Source of the DNA: Rathayibacter sp. VKM Ac-2754
GTDB taxonomy: Bacteria; Actinomycetota; Actinomycetes; Actinomycetales; Microbacteriaceae
Direction: 5' to 3'
Length of the DNA stretch: 64,000 nucleotides
Assembly: GCF_009807095.1 (NCBI RefSeq)
Contig: NZ_WUCC01000008.1
Span: forward strand, 124,001-188,000
The notes under the pieces were generated by a model, which was given only the letters and a program-made list of their open reading frames with translations, did not search any database and was not told where the DNA came from. The position numbers were made by a program, and so were the translations under genes. Positions within the stretch are counted from its first letter, which is position 1. The number at the start of each line of letters is the position of its first letter. Below, piece after piece: positions 7,896 to 16,294 of this stretch.

Positions 7896-7901
7896 TTCAC
7901 T
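7896..7901 (+). promoter_or_regulatory. Probable leaderless -10 box for ku
   Basis: TTCACT, spacer GGGCGC (6 nt), then ATG 7908. The spacing matches other leaderless starts here, although the second base is T instead of A. It supports the MRAIWKG start over the in-frame GTG at 7893. Confidence 0.45.
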
Positions 7902-7907
7902 GGGCGC

Positions 7908-8852
7908 ATGCGAGCCATCTGGAAGGGCGCGATCACCTTCGGCCTGGTCAACGTGCCGGTGAAGATCTACAGCGCGACCGAGGACCACGACATCGCCCTG
8001 CACCAGGTGCACGACGCCGACGGCGGACGGATCCGGTACCAGCGCAAGTGCGAGATCTGCGGCGAGGTCGTCAGCTTCGACCACATCGACAAGGCCTACG
8101 ACGACGGGGAGCGCACCGTCGTGCTCTCGAAGGACGAGCTCAAGGCGCTGCCGGAGGAGCGCGACCGCGAGATCGACGTCGTGCAGTTCGTGCCGAGCGA
8201 CCAGGTCGACCCGATCATGTTCGACCGCGCGTACATCCTCGAGCCCGACTCCTCCTCGCCCAAGGCCTACGTGCTGCTGCGGCGCACCCTCGAAGCGACG
8301 GATCGCACCGCGATCGTCGAGTTCGCGCTGCGGCAGAAGACGCGGCTCGCGGCGCTGCGGGTGCGCGGCAAGCTGCTGATGCTGCAGACGCTGCTCTGGG
8401 CCGACGAGGTCCGCGAGGTCGAGTTCCCCTCACTCGAGGGTACGACGCGGATCGCGGCGCGCGAGCTCGAGATGTCGTCGCACCTCGTCGACTCCTACTC
8501 GGAGGACTTCGACGCGACGAAGTTCACCGACGCCTACCAGGTGCAGCTGCGCACCCTCATCGACGCGAAGATCGAGCAGGGCGACGCGCTCGACACGTCG
8601 GCCACCTTCGGCTCGGCGCCCGAGGAGGAGGGCGGCGGCGAGGTGCTCGACCTGATGGAGGCGCTCAAGCGATCGGTGGAGCGCAGCCGCGGGGCGAAGG
8701 CGGAGGCGGGGGCGGCTCCGGAGAAGAAGGCTGCTGCGCCGAAGAAGGCCGCATCCGAGAAGAAGGCGCCGAAGAAGCCGACGGCGAAGAAGGCCGCGAA
8801 GAAGCCCACCGCGGAGTCGGACGCCGCGGACGAGAAGAAGGCCGCGTCCTGA
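7908..8852 (+). CDS. ku: Ku protein for non-homologous end joining
   Basis: A 314-residue bacterial Ku homologue. Prokaryotic Ku binds double-strand DNA ends as a homodimer and recruits LigD. The N-terminus MRAIWKGAITFGLVNVPVK is the family hallmark, and the Ku core spans about residues 1-260, with CEICGEVV in the first third. The last 60 residues form a Lys/Ala/Pro-rich tail (for example APKKAASEKKAPKKPTAKKA) like the basic C-terminal extensions of some actinobacterial Ku proteins that help bind DNA. ATG 7908 is preferred. LigD is not encoded in this window. Confidence 0.95.
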   Translation: MRAIWKGAITFGLVNVPVKIYSATEDHDIALHQVHDADGGRIRYQRKCEICGEVVSFDHIDKAYDDGERTVVLSKDELKALPEERDREIDVVQFVPSDQVDPIMFDRAYILEPDSSSPKAYVLLRRTLEATDRTAIVEFALRQKTRLAALRVRGKLLMLQTLLWADEVREVEFPSLEGTTRIAARELEMSSHLVDSYSEDFDATKFTDAYQVQLRTLIDAKIEQGDALDTSATFGSAPEEEGGGEVLDLMEALKRSVERSRGAKAEAGAAPEKKAAAPKKAASEKKAPKKPTAKKAAKKPTAESDAADEKKAAS

Positions 8853-8855
8853 GCC

Positions 8856-9284
8856 TCAGTCGAGGTCGTCGAGGTCGACCGCGACCGAGCTGACCAGCGC
8901 GAGCAGCGCCTCCGCATAGGCGTTCTCGGCGGCCTCGTCCTCGAAGACGCGCGGCTGCCCGCCGAGCTCGATCTCGACCGCGTACCGCGATGCGGCGGTG
9001 CGCCGGAGCGAGCGGAACGTGCCCCGGAGCAGCTCGCGGAGCTGGTCCTCCCGCGGCAGCCACAGCGAGTCGTCGACCGAGACGGAGTCGAGCGCCCACT
9101 CCGTCGTGCCGTTGAAGCCCAGGACCGTGCCGCCGGGGTACTCGTGCGCCTCGATGGTCATGTCGCTGACGGTGAAGACGTCGCCGTCGAAGCCCTCGCG
9201 CTCGATGCGGAAGCGGTCGCCGGTGACGGGCGCCCAGCGCACGCCCGCGGTCCGCAGGGCCCTGGCCAGCTCGGAGGAGATCAT
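8856..9284 (-). CDS. Conserved actinobacterial protein of unknown function
   Basis: A 142-residue soluble protein. It contains FNGTTEWALDSV and WLPREDQLRELL motifs that I associate with a conserved Microbacteriaceae/actinobacterial family, sometimes labelled a pilus assembly protein on weak grounds. No catalytic or membrane motif is visible. ATG 9284 is supported by CAGACT placed 6 nt upstream on the minus strand. It converges with ku with only 3 nt between the two coding regions, so transcription of the two genes probably interferes or uses overlapping ends. Confidence 0.75.
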   Translation of the reverse strand: MISSELARALRTAGVRWAPVTGDRFRIEREGFDGDVFTVSDMTIEAHEYPGGTVLGFNGTTEWALDSVSVDDSLWLPREDQLRELLRGTFRSLRRTAASRYAVEIELGGQPRVFEDEAAENAYAEALLALVSSVAVDLDDLD

Positions 9285-9290
9285 CCCGAG

Positions 9291-9296
9291 AGTCTG
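9291..9296 (-). promoter_or_regulatory. Leaderless -10 box for the gene starting at 9284
   Basis: On the minus strand CAGACT is followed by CTCGGG and ATG, a 6-nt spacing with no Shine-Dalgarno. Confidence 0.55.
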
Positions 9297-9541
9297 GCGC
9301 GCCTTCCCGGGTGTCGGCCGCGAGCCGGGGGCACTCCTCCCCGCCGCGACCGTTCGCGGTCCGGATCGCGCCGGATGTCGGTGGGTGAGTTTACGTTCAT
9401 GAAACGCCCGGTTCACGAGCCGGGCACCCGCGGTGCTTAGCGTGGCTATTCTGTGCCTCCTTCGAGGTGCGGAGGAGCTGCGGACCACTGCGGCAGAGCA
9501 CCAGCGCCCGCTCCCCGGAGCGGCGATCGAGAGGACCACCC

Positions 9542-12373
9542 ATGCCAGACGTCCCCGCAACGACCGAGCGCCACCGGAGGCGCGGTCTCGGCCTGGCGCT
9601 CCTCGCCGGCCTGTCCCTCGCCGCCGCCCCGCTCGTCGCGGCACCGGCCTCCGCGGCGCCGAGCGGCGACGAGCTGGTGATCAGCGAGATCTTCGCCCGC
9701 GGCGGCTCGGCCGGCGCGACCTACGCCAACCGCTTCGTCGAGCTGTTCAACCCGACCGGGTCCGACATCGCGCTCTCGGGGCTGACGCTGCAGTACCGCT
9801 CGGCGACGGGCACCGCGAACCCGACCACGACCGTCGCCCTCACCGGCACCGTCCCCGCCGAGGGGCACTTCCTCGTCGCCGGCGCGAGCAACGGAGCGAA
9901 CGGCGCACCCCTCCCCGCGGCCGATCAGACCGCCGGCAACCTCAACATCGCCGCGGCTGGCGGCACCCTCTTCCTCGTCGAGGGCACCACCACCCTGGTC
10001 GCCCCGCCGACCGGCACGGCGGCGCAGCCCGACGCGGTCGTCGACCTCCTCGGCTACGGCACCTCCAACACCTTCGAGACGACCCCGGCGACGGCGCCGA
10101 CCCTCACGGAGTCGATCGCCCGCGCCGAGACGACCACCGGCGACACCGACGTCAACTCGGCCGACTTCGCGCTCGGCGCCATGACGCCCGAGGCGAGCGG
10201 GGGCACGAGCACGCCGGCGCCGACCGCGACGCCCACGCCCACCCCGACGCCGGTCCCGACCGGCTCCCCCGAGCCCGCACCCGTCGTCACGATCGCCGAG
10301 ATCCAGGGCAGCGGAGCCGCCTCCCCGCTCGTCGGCAGCACCGTCACCACGACCGGCGTGGTCACCGCCCGCTACCCCTCCGGCGGCTACAACGGCTACG
10401 TGATCCAGACCCCGGGCACGGGCGCGCAGACCGGCGGGCGCACCGCCTCCGACGCGGTCTTCGTCTACTCCTCGGCCTCCGTCGGCTCGGTCGCGATCGG
10501 CGACCACCTCGAGATCACCGGCGCCGTCAGCGAGTTCAACGGACTCACCGAGCTCACGCCGACCTCCGCCGCGACCGTCGTCGAGCTCGACACCCCCGCC
10601 GCCGCTCCGGTTCCCGCCGCCGTCGGACTCCCCCGCACGACCGAGGAGCGCGAGACGCTCGAGAGCATGCTGATCGCCCCGCAGGGCGCCTTCACGGTCA
10701 CCGATACCTACGACCTCAACAGCTACGGCTCGATCGGCCTCGCCGCCGGCGACTCCCCGCTGCTGACGCCGACCGAGGTCGCCCGCCCCGGGACCCCGGA
10801 GCTCGCCGCCGTCGTCGCCGACAACGCCGCCCGCGCGATCACGCTCGACGACGGAGCCTCGATCAACTTCCTCGGCTCCGCCGCCAATAAGGCGATCCCG
10901 CTGCCCTACCTCACCCCGACCGAGCCGATCCGCGTGGGGGCTCCCACGACCTTCACCCAGCCGGTCGTCCTCGACTTCCGCAACAGCGCCTGGGCCTTCC
11001 AGCCGACGACGCAGCTGAGCGTCGACAACGCCGACACGGTGCAGCCTGCGACGTTCGCGAACACCCGCGAGGCGCAGCCCGAGGCCGTCGGCGGCGATCT
11101 CTCGATCGCCTCCTTCAACGTCCTCAACTACTTCCCCACGACCGGTGACTCGATCACCGGCTGCACCTTCTACACCGACCGCGACGGCGACCCCGTCACG
11201 GTGAACTCCGGCTGCGACGCCCGCGGAGCCGCGAACGCGGACGACCTCGAGCGCCAGCAGGCCAAGATCGTCACCGCGATCAACACCCTGGGCGCCGGCG
11301 TCGTCTCGCTCGAGGAGATCGAGAACTCGGCCAAGTTCGGCAAGCCGCGCGACGAGGCCCTCGCCACGCTGACCGCCGCTCTCAACACGGCCGCGGGCTC
11401 GGAGGTCTGGGCCTACGTGCCCTCGCCAGCCGCCCTCCCGGCCCTCGCCGAGGAGGACGTCATCCGCACCGGGTTCATCTACAGGAAGGCCGGGATCGAG
11501 CCGGTCGGCGAGTCCGAGATCCTGCTCGACTCCACCGCCTTCTCGAACGCGCGGAAGCCCCTCGCCCAGGAGTTCCGCCTGATCGATGATGCCGAGAGCG
11601 AGTTCGTCGCGATCGTCAACCACTTCAAGTCCAAGGGCTCCGGAGAGGGCGCCGATGCCGACCAGGGCGACGGCCAGGGCGCATCGAACGCCTCGCGCGT
11701 GGCTCAGGCGACCGCGCTCGTCGCCTTCGCCGACCGGCTCGAGACCGAGAAGGCGACCGATCTCGTCTACCTGCTCGGCGACTTCAACGCCTACTCGAAG
11801 GAGGACCCGGTGAAGGTCATCACCGACGCCGGCTACATCGACCAGGGCTCGAAGGACGGGAAGTACTCCTACTCCTTCGATGGCGCAGTCGGCTCGCTCG
11901 ACCACGTCTTCGCCTCCCCGGCCGCCGACGCGACGGTCACCGGAGTCGACACCTGGAACATCAACAGCGGCGAGTCCGTGGCGCTGGAGTACAGCCGCTA
12001 CGACTACAACGCGACGATCTTCTACGACACGTCCGCCTTCCGCTCCAGTGACCACGACCCGGTCGTCGTCGGCCTCGACCTGCCGGAGACGGTGGTCTCG
12101 ACCATCGACGTCGCCACGAGCGCGCAGACCAAGCGCCTGGGGCCGCTCCGCTCGCTCACCGTCACCGCGGTCAACAACGGGCCCGAGACGGTCGCCGTCG
12201 AGATCTCGACCCCGTACGGCACCCGCACCAAGAGCGCGGTGAAGCCGGGTCAGAAGTTCACCACCACGTTCGTCACGCTGCTGCGCCCGATCAAGGCCGG
12301 AGTCGCGACGATCGAGGTCACCGCGAAGGACGGCACCGAGCGGACCTACGAGCAGGCGTACCGGGCCCGGTAG
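9542..12373 (+). CDS. ExeM/NucH-type secreted endonuclease with lamin-tail domain
   Basis: A 943-residue exported nuclease. A Sec signal peptide covers about residues 1-38. A lamin-tail domain follows (LVISEIFARGG, then NRFVELFNPTGS), then a TPTPTPTPVPTG linker, an OB-like strand region opening VVTIAEIQGSG, and an endonuclease/exonuclease/phosphatase domain at about 515-840. Catalytic landmarks of that domain are visible: SIASFNVLNYF, SLEEIEN, NHFKSKG, LLGDFNAYS, LDHVFAS and SSDHDPVVV. A final Ig-like segment of about 90 residues ends the protein. Such enzymes degrade extracellular DNA for nutrients or biofilm turnover. ATG 9542 follows a gagagga ribosome site; the upstream in-frame start would not precede a signal peptide properly. 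Confidence 0.9.
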   Translation: MPDVPATTERHRRRGLGLALLAGLSLAAAPLVAAPASAAPSGDELVISEIFARGGSAGATYANRFVELFNPTGSDIALSGLTLQYRSATGTANPTTTVALTGTVPAEGHFLVAGASNGANGAPLPAADQTAGNLNIAAAGGTLFLVEGTTTLVAPPTGTAAQPDAVVDLLGYGTSNTFETTPATAPTLTESIARAETTTGDTDVNSADFALGAMTPEASGGTSTPAPTATPTPTPTPVPTGSPEPAPVVTIAEIQGSGAASPLVGSTVTTTGVVTARYPSGGYNGYVIQTPGTGAQTGGRTASDAVFVYSSASVGSVAIGDHLEITGAVSEFNGLTELTPTSAATVVELDTPAAAPVPAAVGLPRTTEERETLESMLIAPQGAFTVTDTYDLNSYGSIGLAAGDSPLLTPTEVARPGTPELAAVVADNAARAITLDDGASINFLGSAANKAIPLPYLTPTEPIRVGAPTTFTQPVVLDFRNSAWAFQPTTQLSVDNADTVQPATFANTREAQPEAVGGDLSIASFNVLNYFPTTGDSITGCTFYTDRDGDPVTVNSGCDARGAANADDLERQQAKIVTAINTLGAGVVSLEEIENSAKFGKPRDEALATLTAALNTAAGSEVWAYVPSPAALPALAEEDVIRTGFIYRKAGIEPVGESEILLDSTAFSNARKPLAQEFRLIDDAESEFVAIVNHFKSKGSGEGADADQGDGQGASNASRVAQATALVAFADRLETEKATDLVYLLGDFNAYSKEDPVKVITDAGYIDQGSKDGKYSYSFDGAVGSLDHVFASPAADATVTGVDTWNINSGESVALEYSRYDYNATIFYDTSAFRSSDHDPVVVGLDLPETVVSTIDVATSAQTKRLGPLRSLTVTAVNNGPETVAVEISTPYGTRTKSAVKPGQKFTTTFVTLLRPIKAGVATIEVTAKDGTERTYEQAYRAR

Positions 12374-12411
12374 CCTCCGCGCGACCCCTGGTCGGTCCCC
12401 GTCGCCGCACC

Positions 12412-12417
12412 TAGGGT
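12412..12417 (+). promoter_or_regulatory. Leaderless -10 box for the Nei-type glycosylase
   Basis: TAGGGT, spacer TCGGAC (6 nt), then ATG 12424. Confidence 0.65.
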
Positions 12418-12423
12418 TCGGAC

Positions 12424-13242
12424 ATGCCCGAGGGAGACAGCGTCCACCGTCTCGCCGCCCGCCTCAGGCGGGCGGCGGACGGGCGGACGATCGTCTCGGG
12501 AGAGCTCCGCTCCGGTGACGCCGCGGGGACCGACCTCGCCGGGGTGCGCGTGCTCGAGCACGACACCCACGGCAAGCACCTCCTCACCCGCCTCGACACC
12601 GGCGCGACCCTGCACACCCACCTGCGGATGCAGGGCTCCTGGACCGTGACCGCCCCCGGGCGCGCGGTCCCCCGCCACGTGCAGAAGGACGTGCGGGTGC
12701 GCCTCCGCCTCGACGACGGCTCGACCGTGTGGGGGCTGGACCTGCCCGTGGTCGAGCTGCTGCCGACCCGCGACGAGCATCGCGCGATCGGCCACCTCGG
12801 CCCCGACCCGCTCCGGGCCGACTGGGACGCCGAGGAGGCGATCCGCCGCCTCTCCCTCTCGCCCGACCGGCCGGTGATCGCCGCGCTGCTCGATCAGCGT
12901 CCGCTCGCGGGGCTCGGCAACCTCTGGGCCAACGAGGTGTGCTTCCTCCGCGGCGCCTGGCCCTGGCGGCCGATCGGCTCGCTCGACGTCCGCGCGCTCG
13001 TCGCCACCGCCTCCCGCGCCCTCCGCGCCTCCGTCACCGTGCCGGGGATGTTCCAGACCACGACGGGCGACACCCGCCAGGGCGAGCGCCACTGGGTGGT
13101 CGGCCGCGCGGGCCGTCCCTGCCGCCGGTGCGGCACGACCGTGCTCGTGCGGGCCGAGGTCCCGGACGACCCGGAGCGCCGGCGCACCTGGTGGTGCCCG
13201 CACTGCCAGCCCGAGCCGCGCGACGCCGGGGAGCCTGCGTAG
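12424..13242 (+). CDS. Fpg/Nei family DNA glycosylase (endonuclease VIII type)
   Basis: A 272-residue bifunctional DNA glycosylase/AP lyase for oxidised bases in base-excision repair. The N-terminus MPEGDSVHRLA supplies the catalytic Pro2 and Glu3 after Met removal. The helix-two-turn-helix region carries PLAGLGNLWANEVCF, and a C-terminal zinc finger has the Cys pairs CRRC and CPHC. The MPEGD start favours the Nei subgroup over Fpg (MPELPE). Leaderless start at 12424. The TAG stop codon at 13240-13242 is also the first half of the -10 box of the next gene. Confidence 0.92.
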   Translation: MPEGDSVHRLAARLRRAADGRTIVSGELRSGDAAGTDLAGVRVLEHDTHGKHLLTRLDTGATLHTHLRMQGSWTVTAPGRAVPRHVQKDVRVRLRLDDGSTVWGLDLPVVELLPTRDEHRAIGHLGPDPLRADWDAEEAIRRLSLSPDRPVIAALLDQRPLAGLGNLWANEVCFLRGAWPWRPIGSLDVRALVATASRALRASVTVPGMFQTTTGDTRQGERHWVVGRAGRPCRRCGTTVLVRAEVPDDPERRRTWWCPHCQPEPRDAGEPA

Positions 13243-13245
13243 TCT
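13240..13245 (+). promoter_or_regulatory. -10 box overlapping the stop codon of the glycosylase gene
   Basis: TAGTCT consists of the nei-type gene's TAG stop plus TCT. Transcription would start near 13252 and give a short leader holding the tggagggg ribosome site of the gene at 13273. Confidence 0.5.
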
Positions 13246-13272
13246 GGGCGCCACGACGAGTGGAGGGGCACG

Positions 13273-13662
13273 ATGCCGGAGAACGAGTGGGGATCCCCGG
13301 ATCCCGCGGCGCGACGAGACCAGCAGCCGGCGGCGGAGGTCGAACGGGCCGCCGGTGCGGCGTCGACTCCGGCCGCGGCAGAGCGCCTGGAGGACATCGA
13401 GCGCGCCCAGGCCGTCAAGGACCTCAAGCACCGACGCGACTTCGCCGGCTCGGTGGGCGGCTGGCTGAGCGTCTCGGCGATCACGACCGCGGTCTGGTTC
13501 GCCACCGGGGCCGACGGCTACTTCTGGCCGATCTGGCCGATGATCGGCTTCGGCATCGGAGTCGTCGGCCAGGCGGCCTCGATCTGGGGCCCCGCGAAGA
13601 AGGACATCACCGAGGCCGACATCGCCGCGCAGATGCGCCGCCGCGAGGAGCGCGGGCGCTAG
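13273..13662 (+). CDS. 2TM domain protein
   Basis: A 129-residue small membrane protein. An Ala/Glu-rich, probably disordered and cytoplasmic N-terminus of about 60 residues precedes two hydrophobic segments (about 68-84 and 88-108) separated by a GADGYFWPIWPM turn. It then ends in a charged tail rich in Arg and Glu. The hairpin resembles the 2TM domain (PF13239) often seen as a stand-alone protein or on histidine kinases. No histidine kinase is nearby. ATG 13273 has a tggagggg ribosome site 6 nt upstream. Confidence 0.75.
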   Translation: MPENEWGSPDPAARRDQQPAAEVERAAGAASTPAAAERLEDIERAQAVKDLKHRRDFAGSVGGWLSVSAITTAVWFATGADGYFWPIWPMIGFGIGVVGQAASIWGPAKKDITEADIAAQMRRREERGR

Positions 13663-13715
13663 CGCTGCACTCCCCTTCCCGGCAGTCTCCCCAGAGCCTG
13701 TCCCGAGGCGGCTGC

Positions 13716-13721
13716 TAGTCT
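13716..13721 (+). promoter_or_regulatory. Probable -10 box for the beta-helix gene
   Basis: TAGTCT lies about 107 nt upstream of the TTG start at 13829 and is the best -10 match in the 166-bp intergenic stretch. The leader holds no clear hairpin or strong ribosome site. Confidence 0.4.
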
Positions 13722-13828
13722 CGCCAGGAGCGCTCCGGCGACCCGACGGCGGCGCTCACGGCACAGCGTGGCGCGCCGGATCCGGGGCGTGCCGCCTCCG
13801 GCACCGCCCTCTGACGGTTTGGACACCC

Positions 13829-15133
13829 TTGGCCGACTCCACCCAGCCCCCCTTCGACTTCGACGAAGCGCCGCCGCCGAAGCGGCCCAGTCGTCGCGCC
13901 GTGCTCCTCGGAGCGGTCGGCGCCGGTCTCGGCATCGCGGCCGTCGGCGGCGCCGGCTACGCCGCGTACCGCGTCTTCGGTCCCGAGGAGTCCCCCGGAG
14001 TCCCCGGGGACCCCGATGCGCTGGCGCCCGAGCTCGACAAGCTGGCCGGTGTCCCCGACACGCAGGCGTCCTTCGGACCCAACGGCACGCACTGGCCCTC
14101 GATCACCCCGTGGGTGACGGGCGACGTCGACGTCGAGGTCGAGGTCGACTGCTCGTGGTCGGCGATCAGCGAGGCGATCACCACGGCGATCGCGGAGGCG
14201 GGACCCTCCGACACCATCCGGATCCTGGTGGCCCCGGGCGAGCTCCCGGGCGGCGGCGCGGGCTCGAGCTCGTCGCCGATGATGCAGGACGTCGGGTCGC
14301 TCGACCGCGAGAACCGCGTCCTCGTCTACCCCCGCGACGGCTACGGCACCGTGACCACCGCGAACTCGTGGCGCATCCTCCGCGTCTACGGAGTCACGCT
14401 CGCCGGCATCGTCACGAACGGCGCGTTCCTCGCCAGCGGCTGCAGCGGCTCGGCCGTCGCCCGGATCAGGACGAACGCTTACAACGTCTACGGCGTCGAC
14501 AACACCGACTTCACCGAGAACTTCGAACTCGTCGAGGTCGTCGTCCCCGACGCGCAGCTGCGCAACGAGGACGTCTCGAGCATGCGCACGCCGACCGACG
14601 GCGCGGGCGGGCTGCGCTACATCTACCGGATCGGCTGCTACACCGCTCCCGCCTACAAGGAGAAGGGCTCCGACGCGCACACGGACACCGTCCAGTTCTC
14701 GGGTCAGGGCGGCAACTACTACGGCGACATCACGAGCATCGACTGCATCGACTTCGCCTCGTCGAACACCGCGTTCCAGATCGGCTCGGCCGCCAACGTC
14801 GGCTACCAGCACTGCCTGGTCGTCGGCGGCGACGTCGTGAAGCGGGTCTTCCCGCTGCCCGACGGGGCCGACACCGGGGGCGGCTTCGGCGCCTCGAACG
14901 GCCCGGGCTCCGACTTCGGCTGCACGGCGGTCGACAGCGTCTTCGTCGGGCCGATGGGCGCCGCGACCTGGGCGTCGGTCATCGACTCCGTCGCCGGCTA
15001 CGAGACCAGCGGAGCAGCGCCCCAGGAGGGCGAGTGGACGATCGACCCGTCGATCCTCGAGTGGAGCGCCGACGATGTGCACGAGCGCAGCCCGCAGGTC
15101 ACCGACGAGTACCTGGCGACCATCTGGGCCTGA
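13829..15133 (+). CDS. Exported protein with probable Tat signal and beta-helix-like repeats
   Basis: A 434-residue protein beginning at a TTG codon. The N-terminus has SRRAVLLGAVGAGLGIAAVGG, a twin-arginine-like motif followed by a hydrophobic stretch, so it is probably exported or membrane-anchored by the Tat route. The mature part (about 50-434) is rich in short Gly/Asn/Val-containing strands (LRVYGVTLAGIVTNGAFL; ASSNTAFQIGSAANVGYQHC), as in right-handed parallel beta-helix proteins that bind or cleave polysaccharide, but no recognised catalytic motif is seen. A TAGTCT -10 at 13716-13721 would give a leader of about 100 nt. The gene converges with the acyltransferase gene 7 nt away. Confidence 0.65.
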   Translation: MADSTQPPFDFDEAPPPKRPSRRAVLLGAVGAGLGIAAVGGAGYAAYRVFGPEESPGVPGDPDALAPELDKLAGVPDTQASFGPNGTHWPSITPWVTGDVDVEVEVDCSWSAISEAITTAIAEAGPSDTIRILVAPGELPGGGAGSSSSPMMQDVGSLDRENRVLVYPRDGYGTVTTANSWRILRVYGVTLAGIVTNGAFLASGCSGSAVARIRTNAYNVYGVDNTDFTENFELVEVVVPDAQLRNEDVSSMRTPTDGAGGLRYIYRIGCYTAPAYKEKGSDAHTDTVQFSGQGGNYYGDITSIDCIDFASSNTAFQIGSAANVGYQHCLVVGGDVVKRVFPLPDGADTGGGFGASNGPGSDFGCTAVDSVFVGPMGAATWASVIDSVAGYETSGAAPQEGEWTIDPSILEWSADDVHERSPQVTDEYLATIWA

Positions 15134-15140
15134 GCGATCC

Positions 15141-16232
15141 CTAGGCGTGCCGCCCGCGGCGGGTCGGCCGGGCGAGGGCGACGAGCACCGGCGGCACCGT
15201 GAACAGCGGATCGCCGGGGACGCGTGCGAGCAGGCCGCGGATCCCGAGCGACAGGGCGATGATCCCCGCGGTGACGAGCGGCGGGTAGGCCAGCTCGGCG
15301 AGCGGGTTCCTCAGCAGCGCGACGAGCCACTCCGCTTCGGGGTTCGCCACCAGCGACCACAGGCCGAGCAGCGGCACCTGCAGGAGGTAGATCGGCAGCG
15401 TGCGCCGTCCGATCGCCGACCCCAGTCGAGCGGCCGGCCCCCAGAGGCACAGCAGCGCGGCCGAGACGACGGCGAGCGGGATCGCTGCGGCGCTCGCGAC
15501 GAAGCCGAGCACCTCGGCGGCGGGGCCGTCGACCAGGTGCCCGCCGAGGACCGCGAGGAGGAAGACGCCGAGCGGAGCAGCGAACGTCACGAGGCCCGGC
15601 CGCGAGAAGCGGCGCAGCTGCTCCGCCCCGAGCACGCCGAGGGCGAAGAAGACGAAGTTCTGCAGCAGCGCGTCGCCGAAGAGGATCACGCGGAGGTTCG
15701 CACCCACGAACCAGGCGGCGGCTCCGAGCAGCAGGACTCCCCACCACGGCACCCGCAGCGCGCGGAGCCCGACCAGGACGAGCGGGTACAGCCCCAGCGC
15801 GAAGATGAACCACAGCGTCGTCGTGGGGAAGACGAATTGCAGCGCGAACTGCGCGAGGGTGTCGATCGAGTGCGGGAAGTCGGGCCGCGCGAGCAGTGCG
15901 AAGACGCCGCCGTAGACGACGACCCAGACCACGTAGAGGTAGGCGTTCGACACCAGTCGCAGCCGGGCCGTCCCGACCCGCCAGCCGAGGAGGAGCCCGC
16001 GATGGGCGAGCAGCCCCGAGAGGGCGAACAGGATCGGCATCCGGATGCGGCCGAGCGAGCTGCCGACCTGCTCCCACGCCGCCGCGACGGCCGAGGTGCC
16101 GTCGACGAGGCCGGAGTAGTTCCAGATGAGGACGTGGAAGACGACGACCGCGAGGACGCCGAGGCCCCGGGTGGTGTCGACCCAGGCGAGCCGCTCGCGC
16201 ACTGCACCGCCCTGCCCTGCTCCCCCGACCAC
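15141..16232 (-). CDS. Acyltransferase 3 family membrane protein
   Basis: A 363-residue polytopic membrane protein with about ten hydrophobic segments. It has the family's N-terminal signature RLAWVDTTRGLGVLAVVVFH, where the Arg and the later His act in acyl transfer, and an R-x-P motif in RIRMPILFALSG. Members acylate exported sugars, peptidoglycan or lipids at the membrane. GTG 16232 is chosen because CATACT lies 7 nt upstream on the minus strand; GTG 16202 (VRERLAW) is the alternative. Longer upstream extensions would overlap the helicase gene and are not credible. Confidence 0.85.
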   Translation of the reverse strand: MVGGAGQGGAVRERLAWVDTTRGLGVLAVVVFHVLIWNYSGLVDGTSAVAAAWEQVGSSLGRIRMPILFALSGLLAHRGLLLGWRVGTARLRLVSNAYLYVVWVVVYGGVFALLARPDFPHSIDTLAQFALQFVFPTTTLWFIFALGLYPLVLVGLRALRVPWWGVLLLGAAAWFVGANLRVILFGDALLQNFVFFALGVLGAEQLRRFSRPGLVTFAAPLGVFLLAVLGGHLVDGPAAEVLGFVASAAAIPLAVVSAALLCLWGPAARLGSAIGRRTLPIYLLQVPLLGLWSLVANPEAEWLVALLRNPLAELAYPPLVTAGIIALSLGIRGLLARVPGDPLFTVPPVLVALARPTRRGRHA

Positions 16233-16239
16233 GGTCCCC

Positions 16240-16245
16240 AGTATG
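16240..16245 (-). promoter_or_regulatory. Leaderless -10 box for the acyltransferase
   Basis: On the minus strand CATACT is followed by GGGGACC (7 nt) and GTG 16232. Confidence 0.5.
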
Positions 16246-16294
16246 CGGGCTCCGCCGTCGCGAGCGGATCCTGCTCGGCGGGGCTCGACGCCGC

